DNA of 54,074 nt, from positions 1-54,074 of the forward strand of contig JAEWED010000205.1 in assembly GCA_023389745.1 (NCBI GenBank), given 5' to 3'. Below are positions 23,484 through 31,493 of the stretch, in pieces. The stretch's first letter is position 1; each line of letters begins with the position of its first letter. The notes under the pieces were generated by a model. The model searched no databases, was not told the DNA's origin, and saw nothing but the letters and a program-made list of their open reading frames with translations. Source of the stretch: Actinomycetes bacterium (GTDB taxonomy: Bacteria; Actinomycetota; Acidimicrobiia; Acidimicrobiales; Microtrichaceae). A program made the translations under genes and the position numbers.

Positions 23484-24677
23484 ATGGCGAGCCACGGCAT
23501 CAAGGACCAGGTCGCGATCATCGGGATGGGGTGCACCCCGTTCAAGGAGCACTGGGACCGCAGCGCGGACGACCTGATGGTCGAAGCCGTACAGGACACG
23601 CTCGCCTCGGCGGGTGTCGCCAAGGACGACATCGACGCCTGGTGGCTCGGCACCGCCCAGTCGGGCATGTCCGGCGTGACGCTCGCGGCGCCGCTGAAGC
23701 TCAAGAACAAGCCGGTCACCCGCGTCGAGAACTACTGCGCGACGGGCTCCGAGGCACTGCGACAGGCCTGCTACGCGGTGGCCTCGGGTGCCTACGACAT
23801 GGCCGCCGCGGTCGGCGTCGAGAAGGTCAAGGACGCGGGTTACCAGGGCCTCAACGCGTTCCCGATCCCGAACGACGGCACGCAGCGCTCCGTCACCGCC
23901 GCCGCGATGTTCTCGCTCGTCGCACCGGCCTATGCCGAGAAGTACGGCATCGAGCCGACCGAGCTGCGTCGCACCCTGGCCCGCATCGCATCGAAGAACC
24001 ACGCGAACGGCGCCAAGAACCCCCGCGCTCAGTTCCGCCGCGAGATGTCGGTCGACGCCATCTGCGCGATGCCCGAGGTCGCCGGGATGCTCTCGGTGTT
24101 CGACTGCGCCGGTGTCGCCGACGGTGCCGCCGCGGCGATCGTCGTGCGCGCCGGCGACGCGTACAAATACACCGACAAGCCGATCTTCGTGAAGGCGCTC
24201 GCCATGGTCGCCGGCGACGGCGGCGGGCTCGCCGACCCGGACTACGACTACACCCACCTCGACGAGTGCGAGGCGGCCGGCAAGGACGCCTACGCGCAGG
24301 CCGGCATCACCGACCCGCGCACCGAGCTCGCCATGGCCGAGGTGCACGACTGCTTCACCCCGACCGAGCTCGTCCTGATGGAGGACCTGGGCTTCTCCGC
24401 ACGCGGCGAGGGCTGGAAGGACATCGAGTCCGGAGCGTTCGACCTGCACGGTGACCTGCCGGTCAACACCGACGGCGGCCTCAAGTCGTTCGGCCACCCG
24501 GTCGGCGCGTCGGGCCTCCGCATGCTGTTCGAGTGCTGGCTGCAGCTGCGCAACGAAGCGCCCGAGGACCGTCAGATCGACACCGTCGACCGGGGTCTCG
24601 CCCTCACGCACAACCTGGGCGGCTACCCCGGCGAGATGGTCAGCTTCGTCGGCATCTGGGGCAACCAGCTCGGCTGA
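23484..24677 (+). CDS. Thiolase / SCP-x-type lipid-transfer protein (Ltp-like)
   Basis: A 397-residue thiolase-superfamily enzyme. ENYCATGSEALRQA places the nucleophile at Cys85, EVHDCFTPTELV gives His288 with a neighbouring Cys290, and SFGHPVGASGLRM gives His338. A YQGLNAFPIPN segment is typical of the unclassified Ltp group, which carries out thiolysis or retro-aldol cleavage of steroid-like side chains with a DUF35 partner. It starts 1 base after the upstream stop, so the two proteins are translated together and probably form a complex. The operon is controlled from site C. Confidence 0.85.
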   Translation: MASHGIKDQVAIIGMGCTPFKEHWDRSADDLMVEAVQDTLASAGVAKDDIDAWWLGTAQSGMSGVTLAAPLKLKNKPVTRVENYCATGSEALRQACYAVASGAYDMAAAVGVEKVKDAGYQGLNAFPIPNDGTQRSVTAAAMFSLVAPAYAEKYGIEPTELRRTLARIASKNHANGAKNPRAQFRREMSVDAICAMPEVAGMLSVFDCAGVADGAAAAIVVRAGDAYKYTDKPIFVKALAMVAGDGGGLADPDYDYTHLDECEAAGKDAYAQAGITDPRTELAMAEVHDCFTPTELVLMEDLGFSARGEGWKDIESGAFDLHGDLPVNTDGGLKSFGHPVGASGLRMLFECWLQLRNEAPEDRQIDTVDRGLALTHNLGGYPGEMVSFVGIWGNQLG

Positions 24678-24720
24678 GCCCACGTCCGCCACACGGCCAC
24701 GAAGCGCTCGTCGGGCCCCT

Positions 24721-24754
24721 GATCTGTAGTGGGCAGATCTGCCCACTACAGATC
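24721..24754. terminator. Perfect 34-bp palindrome after the thiolase gene
   Basis: GATCTGTAGTGGGCAGA is followed without spacer by its exact reverse complement. As RNA it would form a long stem with a tight AGAUCU turn and no U-run. It lies 43 bases after the stop codon and 29 before the next GTG. A terminator or a dimeric-protein binding site are both possible. I did not notice a second copy in the window. Confidence 0.55.
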
Positions 24755-24783
24755 CGGGCGCAAAATGACGACAGACTCTGGGC

Positions 24784-25281
24784 GTGGAGCCAGAGCCAGG
24801 GATGTCGCTGCCGGATCGAAGAGTGGTCGTCGAACGGCTCGATCAGATGATCGAGTCGACGACCGCCGCGCTCCACGCGGCGCCCCACTGGCCGAGCCCT
24901 CCTGACGTCTCGCCCCGATATCCGGCGCTGTACCTGGTCGGGATCCAGGACCACGACGACCTGCGGTCGATCGACGCCGTCGGTTGCGACCAGGCGATGC
25001 GAGAGGTGTCGCGTCGCCTCGATCGGCTGGTACGTGGCAGCGACGTGCTCGGCTACACCGCAGCGGGCACGTTCGCCCTGGCAGCCGGCTCGGTCACCCC
25101 GGAATCCGCGGGGGCACTCGTCGAGCGCATCGAGGGCGCGGCGGCCCTGCCGGTCGAGATCGGCGACGACGTCGTCTCGTTGCACGCGGTCGTGGCGCTC
25201 GCGTTCGCCCGCAGCGGTGCGTCCGGCGAGCAGCTGATGCGGGACGCGGAACGCGACCTCGACCACCTCCAGCGCGACTGA
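24784..25281 (+). CDS. Degenerate GGDEF-like domain protein
   Basis: A 165-residue soluble protein. Residues 45-160 follow the GGDEF fold order: LYLVGIQDHDDLRSI, VGCDQAMREVSRRLDRLVRGSDVLGY, then AAGTFALAAG where an active enzyme has the GGDEF loop, and DDVVSLHAVVALAFAR. The catalytic motif is lost, so it cannot make c-di-GMP and may be a nucleotide sensor or a relic. GTG start, with a poor -10-like CAGACT 6 bases before it. The domain call is by eye only. Confidence 0.5.
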   Translation: MEPEPGMSLPDRRVVVERLDQMIESTTAALHAAPHWPSPPDVSPRYPALYLVGIQDHDDLRSIDAVGCDQAMREVSRRLDRLVRGSDVLGYTAAGTFALAAGSVTPESAGALVERIEGAAALPVEIGDDVVSLHAVVALAFARSGASGEQLMRDAERDLDHLQRD

Positions 25282-25317
25282 CGCACGCGCTCGGCGAAGT
25301 CCGATCCAGCGACTGAC

Positions 25318-25346
25318 GGAACCGATCGCTGCGGCGGCGGCATCTA
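25318..25346 (+). promoter_or_regulatory. Possible ECF-type promoter of the sigma gene
   Basis: GGAACC (25318-25323), a 17-base spacer, then CATCTA (25341-25346). GGAAC is the common -35 of ECF sigma factors, so the gene may be autoregulated. This rests on a short match. Confidence 0.3.
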
Positions 25347-25370
25347 CAGGGTGATGGAAGGACGTCGAGG

Positions 25371-25862
25371 GTGAACGCGGACGAGGTCGAGGACCTGTAC
25401 CGGCGCCACGTCCCCGACGCGGTGCGGCTCGCCTTCCTGATCACCGGTGACCGCGCCGAGGCCCAGGACGTCGCGCAGGACGCCTTCCTCGCGGCGGCTG
25501 GGAGGTTCCGGCTGATGCGAGATCCGTCGAAGTTCGGTGCCTACCTGCGTCGGACGGTGGTCCGCTCGGTGCTCATGCGTCGGCGGTCGTCCGACCGCGA
25601 GGTCGCCCGGGTCGAACGCTCGGTGCGCGGTGCACCGGACCACGTTGCCGGCGCGCACCACGGTCTCGCGGACCGCCTGGTGCTCGAGGCAGCGCTCGGT
25701 CGTCTGACCGCCCGGCAACGTGCCGCGGTCGTGCTGCGGTACTGGCACGACCTGCCCGAGCGAGAGATCGCACGGATCCTCGGGTGTGCGCCGGGCACCG
25801 TGAAGTCGCTGCTCTCGCGAGCACTCGAGACGTTGAGGGAGGAGGTCCCTGCCGATGTCTGA
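25371..25862 (+). CDS. ECF RNA polymerase sigma factor (SigE/Sigma70-ECF type)
   Basis: A 163-residue sigma factor. Region 2 is at about residues 5-45 (LYRRHVPDAVRLAFLITGDRAEAQDVAQDAFLAAAGRF). Region 4 is at about 105-155 (LTARQRAAVVLRYWHDLPEREIARILGCAPGTVKSLLSRALETL). There is no region 3, as expected for ECF factors. The GTG start has GGAAGG upstream. It overlaps the next gene by 8 bp, a common arrangement with a dedicated anti-sigma factor. Confidence 0.85.
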   Translation: MNADEVEDLYRRHVPDAVRLAFLITGDRAEAQDVAQDAFLAAAGRFRLMRDPSKFGAYLRRTVVRSVLMRRRSSDREVARVERSVRGAPDHVAGAHHGLADRLVLEAALGRLTARQRAAVVLRYWHDLPEREIARILGCAPGTVKSLLSRALETLREEVPADV

Positions 25863-27183
25863 GGTCGAGGATCGTCTGAAGCTCCTGCTCGACGACGTGG
25901 CCGCAGGAGTGGCCACCGATCCGGTCGCGCCTGCTGAGCTCGTCGAACGGGTCCGTCGTCGGCGCCGTCGACGCGCAGGGGTGGTCTCCGGTGCTGTCGT
26001 GGTCCTGCTCCTGGGGCTGACCGCTGGTCTGTTCGCCTCGACGTCGGATCGCCGGCCGAACCACGAGGTGATCGCCGGCCCCGTGGGTGTCGAGATGGTG
26101 CTCGGCGACCCGGGACCTGCCGAGTTGCTCGTCGATCAGCTGCCGCCCTCGCCGTTGTCGCCCCGCGAGGACACGACCGCGGTCTGGACCGGCCGCGAGA
26201 TGATCGTCTGGGGCGGCACGTCGAACGGCACCGTCACAGCGGACGGCGCGGCGTACGACCCCGAGGCCGGCACCTGGCGCACCATCGCCGGGTCGCCACT
26301 GTCGCCGCGGACCCGTCACATGGCGGTGTGGACGGGCCGCGAGATGATCGTGTGGGGTGGCACGGTGATGACCAGCGGCGTCGGCGACCTGCTCGACGGT
26401 GCCGCCTACGACCCGGCGACCGACACGTGGCGCACGATCGCGGATGCGCCGGCGGGGAGCGAGCAGATCGCGGCGGCGACGGCGGAGGTTGCCGATCGGG
26501 TGGTGTTCGCAGGTGGGGGATCCCCGAGCGGCGACGGCGCAACTCCGATGTTGGTCTACGACCCGGTCACCGATGCGTGGACGTCGCACCGCCCGCCGGG
26601 GTCGGTCGAGTCCCTCGTCGCGCACCGGAGCGCCGCGGTGCTCGCTCACGTGGACCTGGCCGACCGGACCGAGCTCCGACTCACCACGATCGATCCGGTC
26701 ACCGGAGCGATGCGTGCCCTGCCGACCTTTCCTCGCCGAGGTGAGGACGACATGGTCGATGTCGTCGGGATCGTCCCGGTCGACGGCGGCCTCGTCGGTG
26801 CCGTCACCTGGTCGAACGAGGGGCATCCCCGCACAGTGGTCGCGGCGCTCGCCGACGGCGCCGACGAGTGGGTGGTGATCGACGAGCTGAGCTCGGACGA
26901 CTTCGCCCCCGGTTCACGCGTCGATCTGGTGTACGCGCCCGGACCGACCTACTGGACCGGCGAGTGGCTGTTCGGGTGGGAGTGGCTGCCGACGGCGTTT
27001 GCGCCGGGCAACGGACGGGTCGCCGAGCTGAACCGCAGCGTCGAGCTGCCCTGCGGCGCCGCCGGGGTCACCGTGTGGACGGGGGAGCAGGTGCTCCAGT
27101 GGGGCGGGCAGAACTGCCGACGCGAGGGACCGTCCGGCCAGGTCGACTCGGGTGTCTCGATCCGCATCCGCCCGACCGGCTGA
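25855..27183 (+). CDS. Single-pass membrane protein with extracytoplasmic Kelch-like propeller, putative anti-sigma factor
   Basis: A 442-residue protein. The cytoplasmic N-terminus (1-40, EDRLKLLLDDVAAGVA and a run of seven Arg/basic residues at 34-40) could bind the sigma factor. One transmembrane helix spans 41-62. Outside are Kelch-type blades with repeats of VWTGREMIVWGGT, GAAYDPEAGTWRTI and AYDPATDTWRTI. There is no zinc-binding HxxxCxxC anti-sigma motif, so the anti-sigma role is inferred only from the 8-bp overlap and topology. The propeller would be the sensing part. Confidence 0.6.
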   Translation: MSEVEDRLKLLLDDVAAGVATDPVAPAELVERVRRRRRRRAGVVSGAVVVLLLGLTAGLFASTSDRRPNHEVIAGPVGVEMVLGDPGPAELLVDQLPPSPLSPREDTTAVWTGREMIVWGGTSNGTVTADGAAYDPEAGTWRTIAGSPLSPRTRHMAVWTGREMIVWGGTVMTSGVGDLLDGAAYDPATDTWRTIADAPAGSEQIAAATAEVADRVVFAGGGSPSGDGATPMLVYDPVTDAWTSHRPPGSVESLVAHRSAAVLAHVDLADRTELRLTTIDPVTGAMRALPTFPRRGEDDMVDVVGIVPVDGGLVGAVTWSNEGHPRTVVAALADGADEWVVIDELSSDDFAPGSRVDLVYAPGPTYWTGEWLFGWEWLPTAFAPGNGRVAELNRSVELPCGAAGVTVWTGEQVLQWGGQNCRREGPSGQVDSGVSIRIRPTG

Positions 27184-27210
27184 TCGCGCCGAACCAAGCG
27201 ATCGCCGGGC

Positions 27211-28377
27211 TCAGCTCAGGCGCTCGGCCCAGACGAGGTGTGCCTGGGCCCAGGCGATCGGCCGGGCCTGCACGCCGCCGTCCACGAACTCGGTGACCGA
27301 CAGCAGCGACGCGTGGCGGTGGTCGGCATCGGCGTCCTCCGGGATCGCCGGCGGCAGGAGCCACGGCAGCACGTGGCCCGCGTCGAGCGTGGACAGCGTG
27401 AGGCGCCCACCTCGTGAGCGAACCCGTTCGGCGGCCTCAGCGAGTGCGTCGACCAGCTCGATGCGACGCACCCGCTCGATATAGGTCAACGCCCACGACG
27501 CGAGCACCGCGACGTGCGCACCGTTGGGGGCACCCTCGACCAGTGCGGCGACGTCGTCGACCATGTCGCCGGAGACGACCCGAGGTGGAGCGGTCGCTGC
27601 GAGCCCGATGGCCGCCGTCAGTCGCTCGAACCGCTCGCGCTGCTCGGGCCACGTGCACGCGGCGAGCCACCGTGCGTCGTCGGGATCGGTGACGTCGAGC
27701 GGGTGCAGGTCGAGCCCGACCCGGTGCACCACCGGCGGGAGCGGGCGTGACACCTCGGCCCAGGCGCCGGTGCGGAGGTGGGTGCCCAGCCGGACCGCCG
27801 AGTCCGTCGGACCCACCTGTGCGACGGACTCGGCCGCATCGTCGGGGCTGCTCGCGGCGAGACGGATCGAGTAGTCGTCGAGTCGCAGGTTGAGACCCGC
27901 GGACGCACCGAGCTCGATCAACGCGAGCGGCCTGTCGTCCTCCGCGCACAGCTCGCCGAGCGAGAGCTGCCAGCCCACACAGCGGTTGACCTCGTTGGTC
28001 TGCACCCGTCGGGTGCGTAGCAGGCCCACGATCCGGTGGTGGTGCTCCTCGACGAGCGCGAGCAGGGCCTGCGTCGGATCGTCGTCGCTGGGTGGCTCGC
28101 CCGTGACCGACGGGTACCAGCAGGCGAGCGCTTCCGAGGGGTCGCGCAGCACGACGTCGTGGATGGCGGCGAGCAACAGGACCGGCAGTCGTTGCCCGGT
28201 GGGCGCCTCGAGCAACAGGCCGTGCAGCTCGGACCGTTCCGCGATGATGCGGCAGATGCGGGCGTACGTCGGGATGCGCGAACCCTCGGCATCGGCCAGG
28301 TTTCTGAACGCGTCGGCTGCAGCGGCGGCATCGGGAACTCGTTCGACCACGGGTCGGCCCTCCTCGTCGGCCCCCAT
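27211..28377 (-). CDS. DUF2332 domain-containing protein
   Basis: A 388-residue protein of the DUF2332 family: YARICRIIAER, LLLAAIHDVVLRDP, the conserved ALIELGASAGLNLRLDDY (a Rossmann/SAM-binding-like glycine motif) and GLDLHPLDVTDPDDARWLAACTWPEQ. The motif suggests a methyltransferase-like fold, but no activity is established. ATG 28377 fits the start of family homology. It stands alone, divergent from the MFS gene. Confidence 0.75.
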   Translation of the reverse strand: MGADEEGRPVVERVPDAAAAADAFRNLADAEGSRIPTYARICRIIAERSELHGLLLEAPTGQRLPVLLLAAIHDVVLRDPSEALACWYPSVTGEPPSDDDPTQALLALVEEHHHRIVGLLRTRRVQTNEVNRCVGWQLSLGELCAEDDRPLALIELGASAGLNLRLDDYSIRLAASSPDDAAESVAQVGPTDSAVRLGTHLRTGAWAEVSRPLPPVVHRVGLDLHPLDVTDPDDARWLAACTWPEQRERFERLTAAIGLAATAPPRVVSGDMVDDVAALVEGAPNGAHVAVLASWALTYIERVRRIELVDALAEAAERVRSRGGRLTLSTLDAGHVLPWLLPPAIPEDADADHRHASLLSVTEFVDGGVQARPIAWAQAHLVWAERLS

Positions 28378-28476
28378 CGTCGCGCCTGGTCGAACCGCAC
28401 CCGAGCGCCAGCGGGTGCCTAGGCTGCGCGGCGATGCCGCGAACGGGTTCCACCCGGGCGGTCGGGAGGGTGGATC

Positions 28477-30111
28477 GTGAAGCGTGTCGCTCTGGTCGCA
28501 CTGGCGATCGCGCAGTTCGTGATGGTGCTCGACCAGTCGGTCATGAACGTCTCGATCAGTCAGCTCGTCGCCGACTTCGACACGACCGTCACGACCATCC
28601 AGGCGATCATCACGCTCTACTGCCTGGTGATGGCGATGCTCATGCTCACCGGGGGCAAGATCGGCGACATCATCGGCCGTCGACGGGCGTTCGTGATCGG
28701 CCTCGTCATTTACTCCGCCGGCTCCGCGCTCACCGCCGTGTCGCAATCGGTGCTCATGCTCGCCCTCGGTTGGTCGGTGCTCGAGGGCATCGGCGCAGCG
28801 CTGGTGCTCCCGGCGCTGGCTGCGCTGATCGCCGGCAACTTCGAGGGCGCATCGCGGCGGACGGCCTACGCCGTCATCGGAGGGGTCGCCGGCGCGGGGA
28901 TCGCGATCGGACCGATCCTGGGCGGCTGGGCGACGACGGAGCTGAGTTGGCGGGTGGTCTTCGCCGGCGAGGTGGTGCTCGTGGCACTGATCCTGGTGCT
29001 GTCACCGAAGATCGACGACGCCCCTCGGTCCGGTCCGGCCCCGAGGCTCGACCTGGTCGGGGCGGTGCTGTCGGCGGTCGGTCTCGGCGCGATGGTGCTC
29101 GGTGTCCTGCAGTCGACGTCGTGGGGGTTCATCCGACCGACCGGCGCTCCCTTCGAGGTGCTCGGCTTCTCGCCGGCGGTCTTCCTCACCGCCGGCGGAG
29201 CGCTGCTGATCTGGGGGTTCGTCGAGTGGGAGCGGTGGCGCGAGCAGCGAGGTCTCGACCCGCTCGTGCACGTCGGGCTGTTCGGCATCCGTCCCCTGCG
29301 CGCGGGTCTGGTCGGCTTGTTGACCCAGAACCTGATCCTCATGGGTGTCTTCTTCGTCGTGCCGCTCTACCTGCAGCTGGTGATCGGACTCGACGCGTTG
29401 CACACCGGTCTGAAGATGCTGCCCATCTCGATCACGATGTTCCTGTGCTCGGCGGCCGGCTCGAAGCTCTCGGCCCGCTTCTCGGTGCGGCGGATCATCC
29501 GAGTGGGTCTGCTCACCGCCGTGCTCGCGATCTTCCTGCTGCTCGGCACCATCGACCCACAGCTCGACGACGTCGGCTTCGCGGTCGCGATGGCGGTGCT
29601 CGGCATCGGGATGGGCCTGATCGTCTCGCAGCTCGGCAACGTCGTGCAGTCCTCGGTCGACGCCTCGGGTCGCGGCGAGGCCGGCGGCCTGCAGTACACC
29701 GGCCAGCAGCTCGGGTCGTCGTTCGGTGTCGCGCTGATCGGAGCGGTCGTGCTGGTCGGCCTCACCGGCGCGTTCCAGTCGCAGGTCGCTGCGGACGACC
29801 GCATCAGCGCCGAAGCCGCCCAGCAGGTGAGCGTCGCGACCGGGACCGGCATCGACTTCGTGGCCTCGGACGACGTCGGCGCCGCGGCGCGCGAGGCCGG
29901 TCTCGACGACGCGACGGTCGAGGCCATCGTCGACGACTACGAGCAGGCCCAGCTGAACGCCCTCGAGGTCGGCCTGCTCGTCGCTGCGCTGCTCGCGTTG
30001 GCGTCGCTCATCTCGACCCGGAACCTCCCGGGTGAGGTGCCCGCTCGAACGGACGACAGCGAGGAGCAGCCACCCGAGCCCACCGACACCCCGGTGTCGA
30101 CGGTCAGCTGA
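28477..30111 (+). CDS. MFS transporter, DHA2 (14-helix drug exporter) family
   Basis: A 544-residue transporter. Motif A appears as GGKIGDIIGRRRAFVIGL, motif B/C regions as LEGIGAALVLPALAALIAGNF and AGAGIAIGPILGGWAT, and DQSVMNVSIS in helix 1 is typical of DHA2 drug:proton antiporters. Fourteen hydrophobic helices can be counted. An acidic loop lies near residues 440-490 before the last helix. The GTG at 28477 has GGGAGGG 7 bases upstream, and a -10-like TAGGCT lies at 28420-28425. It probably exports a hydrophobic toxic compound. Confidence 0.88.
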   Translation: MKRVALVALAIAQFVMVLDQSVMNVSISQLVADFDTTVTTIQAIITLYCLVMAMLMLTGGKIGDIIGRRRAFVIGLVIYSAGSALTAVSQSVLMLALGWSVLEGIGAALVLPALAALIAGNFEGASRRTAYAVIGGVAGAGIAIGPILGGWATTELSWRVVFAGEVVLVALILVLSPKIDDAPRSGPAPRLDLVGAVLSAVGLGAMVLGVLQSTSWGFIRPTGAPFEVLGFSPAVFLTAGGALLIWGFVEWERWREQRGLDPLVHVGLFGIRPLRAGLVGLLTQNLILMGVFFVVPLYLQLVIGLDALHTGLKMLPISITMFLCSAAGSKLSARFSVRRIIRVGLLTAVLAIFLLLGTIDPQLDDVGFAVAMAVLGIGMGLIVSQLGNVVQSSVDASGRGEAGGLQYTGQQLGSSFGVALIGAVVLVGLTGAFQSQVAADDRISAEAAQQVSVATGTGIDFVASDDVGAAAREAGLDDATVEAIVDDYEQAQLNALEVGLLVAALLALASLISTRNLPGEVPARTDDSEEQPPEPTDTPVSTVS

Positions 30112-30226
30112 CCGCGAGCACGAGCTCTGGGCCTTTCGACCGACCACCGGACGCTCCACCGGGTGCATCGCCGACGGACGTGACAGCACTCGCTTGCACG
30201 ATGAAGGGGCTCGCAGCCGCGACGGC

Positions 30227-30232
30227 TACCAT
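30227..30232 (+). promoter_or_regulatory. -10 box TACCAT before the RDD gene
   Basis: TACCAT lies 29 bases before the ATG at 30262, leaving a leader of about 23 bases that carries a purine-rich ribosome site (GGGGGAGAGGGG). Confidence 0.35.
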
Positions 30233-30261
30233 CTGCCGACCCGAGGGGGAGAGGGGCGGGG

Positions 30262-31416
30262 ATGGAACAACAAGTGTGGGGCGCTCCCGCGCCGCCGGTG
30301 GTGCCGCAGGTGCAGCCGCCGACGCGCTCGTACGGCGGCCTCGCCGATCGATTCGGCGGGCTGATCCTGGACTCGTTGATCCTGACCCTCGCGCAGATCC
30401 CGATCACCATCGTCTTCCTCGGCTTGTCCTGGTTGGTGGGGACCGTGGTCGAGACCAGCGAGCTCTGTCGTCAGTTCGACCCGAGTCGCTTCGATTCCGT
30501 CCGGAGCCAGTACGAGGCCTGCCTGGACAGCGCTGTCTGGTGGTTCGTCGGGCTGCTCGTCCTCTATGTCCTAACCAACCTGTGTGTCTGGTGGCGGCTG
30601 ATCCCCGGGAGGATGGTCCGTCGCGGCGGGAGCGTCGGGATGGGCATCGCCGGACTGAAGATCGAGGAAGCCGAGTCCGACCTGTCGATCGGGTCGCTGC
30701 GATCACTGGCCAGAGCCGTGCTCGCAGGGATCCTTCCGCTGCTGCTCAGCCTCATCCCGTTGATCGTCGGCATCGTGATGCTCGGCGGCGTGTCGCGGGC
30801 GGACGGGGACGACATCTCGGCGTCGCTCTCGGTGGGCGTGATCGCGATGTTCGTGCTCGCCGCGGTCGCGTACGTCGCTCCGTGGGCCTGGGCGATCTTC
30901 GACCGGCGGAACCAGACCCTGTACGACAAGCTCGCCGACACCGTCGTCACCGGCCCCCCGGGCGCCATCAAGCCCTGGGCGGTGGCCTCGCTGGTCTGCG
31001 GGCTGCTGGCCACCGTGCTGTTGCCGCTCGGACTGCTCGCCATCGTCTTCGGTCACCTCGGGATCAAGGGGATGAACGGCACCTACGGGCAGTTCAAGGG
31101 GCGCGGCGCGGCTCGAGCAGGTCAGGCCCTGGGTTGGCTGGCGACGTTGTCCATGGTCGTCGTCCTGGGCGTCTCGTTGATCGCGTCGTTCGCCGAGGAC
31201 GGTGCCAAGGACGCGGCCTGCAGGGTCGAGGTCACCACCCTGACGACGGCCGCGTCGACGTTCCACGAGCAGTACGGCCGGTACCCGGAGTCCGACGCCG
31301 CGGCGGTCTTCGCCGGTCACCTCTCCAGGGAGAGCGATCGCTACGAGCTGAGCACCCGCGACGGCCGGTTCCACCTCGTGCGTGAGGATCCTGACTGTCC
31401 GAGCTGGCCGCTCTGA
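30262..31416 (+). CDS. RDD / DUF4190 membrane protein with pseudopilin-like C-terminal tail
   Basis: A 384-residue protein in three parts. Residues 24-230 are an RDD domain (GGLADRFGGLILDSLILTLAQ, then RNQTLYDKLADTVVT). Residues 232-305 are a DUF4190-like two-helix unit (WAVASLVCGLLATVLLPLGLLAIVFGHLG). Residues 317-384 are an extracytoplasmic tail starting DAACRVEVTTLTTAA and ending with a second Cys (376). This tail aligns without gaps to the globular part of the pseudopilin at 20190 over at least 26 positions. Function unknown. RDD proteins are often transporters or envelope proteins. Confidence 0.65.
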   Translation: MEQQVWGAPAPPVVPQVQPPTRSYGGLADRFGGLILDSLILTLAQIPITIVFLGLSWLVGTVVETSELCRQFDPSRFDSVRSQYEACLDSAVWWFVGLLVLYVLTNLCVWWRLIPGRMVRRGGSVGMGIAGLKIEEAESDLSIGSLRSLARAVLAGILPLLLSLIPLIVGIVMLGGVSRADGDDISASLSVGVIAMFVLAAVAYVAPWAWAIFDRRNQTLYDKLADTVVTGPPGAIKPWAVASLVCGLLATVLLPLGLLAIVFGHLGIKGMNGTYGQFKGRGAARAGQALGWLATLSMVVVLGVSLIASFAEDGAKDAACRVEVTTLTTAASTFHEQYGRYPESDAAAVFAGHLSRESDRYELSTRDGRFHLVREDPDCPSWPL

Positions 31417-31419
31417 TCA

Positions 31420-31447
31420 CACGGGCTCGGGTGTTCCCGTGCCCGAG
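31420..31447 (+). terminator. Two interleaved inverted repeats after the RDD gene
   Basis: CACGGG (31420-31425) pairs with CCCGTG (31436-31441), and CTCGGG (31426-31431) pairs with CCCGAG (31442-31447). The two hairpins exclude each other. It is probably the terminator of the RDD gene, and the arrangement could switch. Confidence 0.4.
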
Positions 31448-31493
31448 CGCAACGGAGCGCGGTACGATCCGTGCGCGGGAAAGGGAGGGCGAG

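Noticed and set aside
24721..24754. Palindrome considered as an insertion-sequence end or att site
   Set aside because: No transposase, integrase, tRNA or target duplication lies nearby.
27182..27202. GATCGC...GCGATC hairpin between the Kelch and DUF2332 genes as terminator
   Set aside because: The stem is only 6 bp with a 9-base loop and no T-run, which is weak at this GC content.
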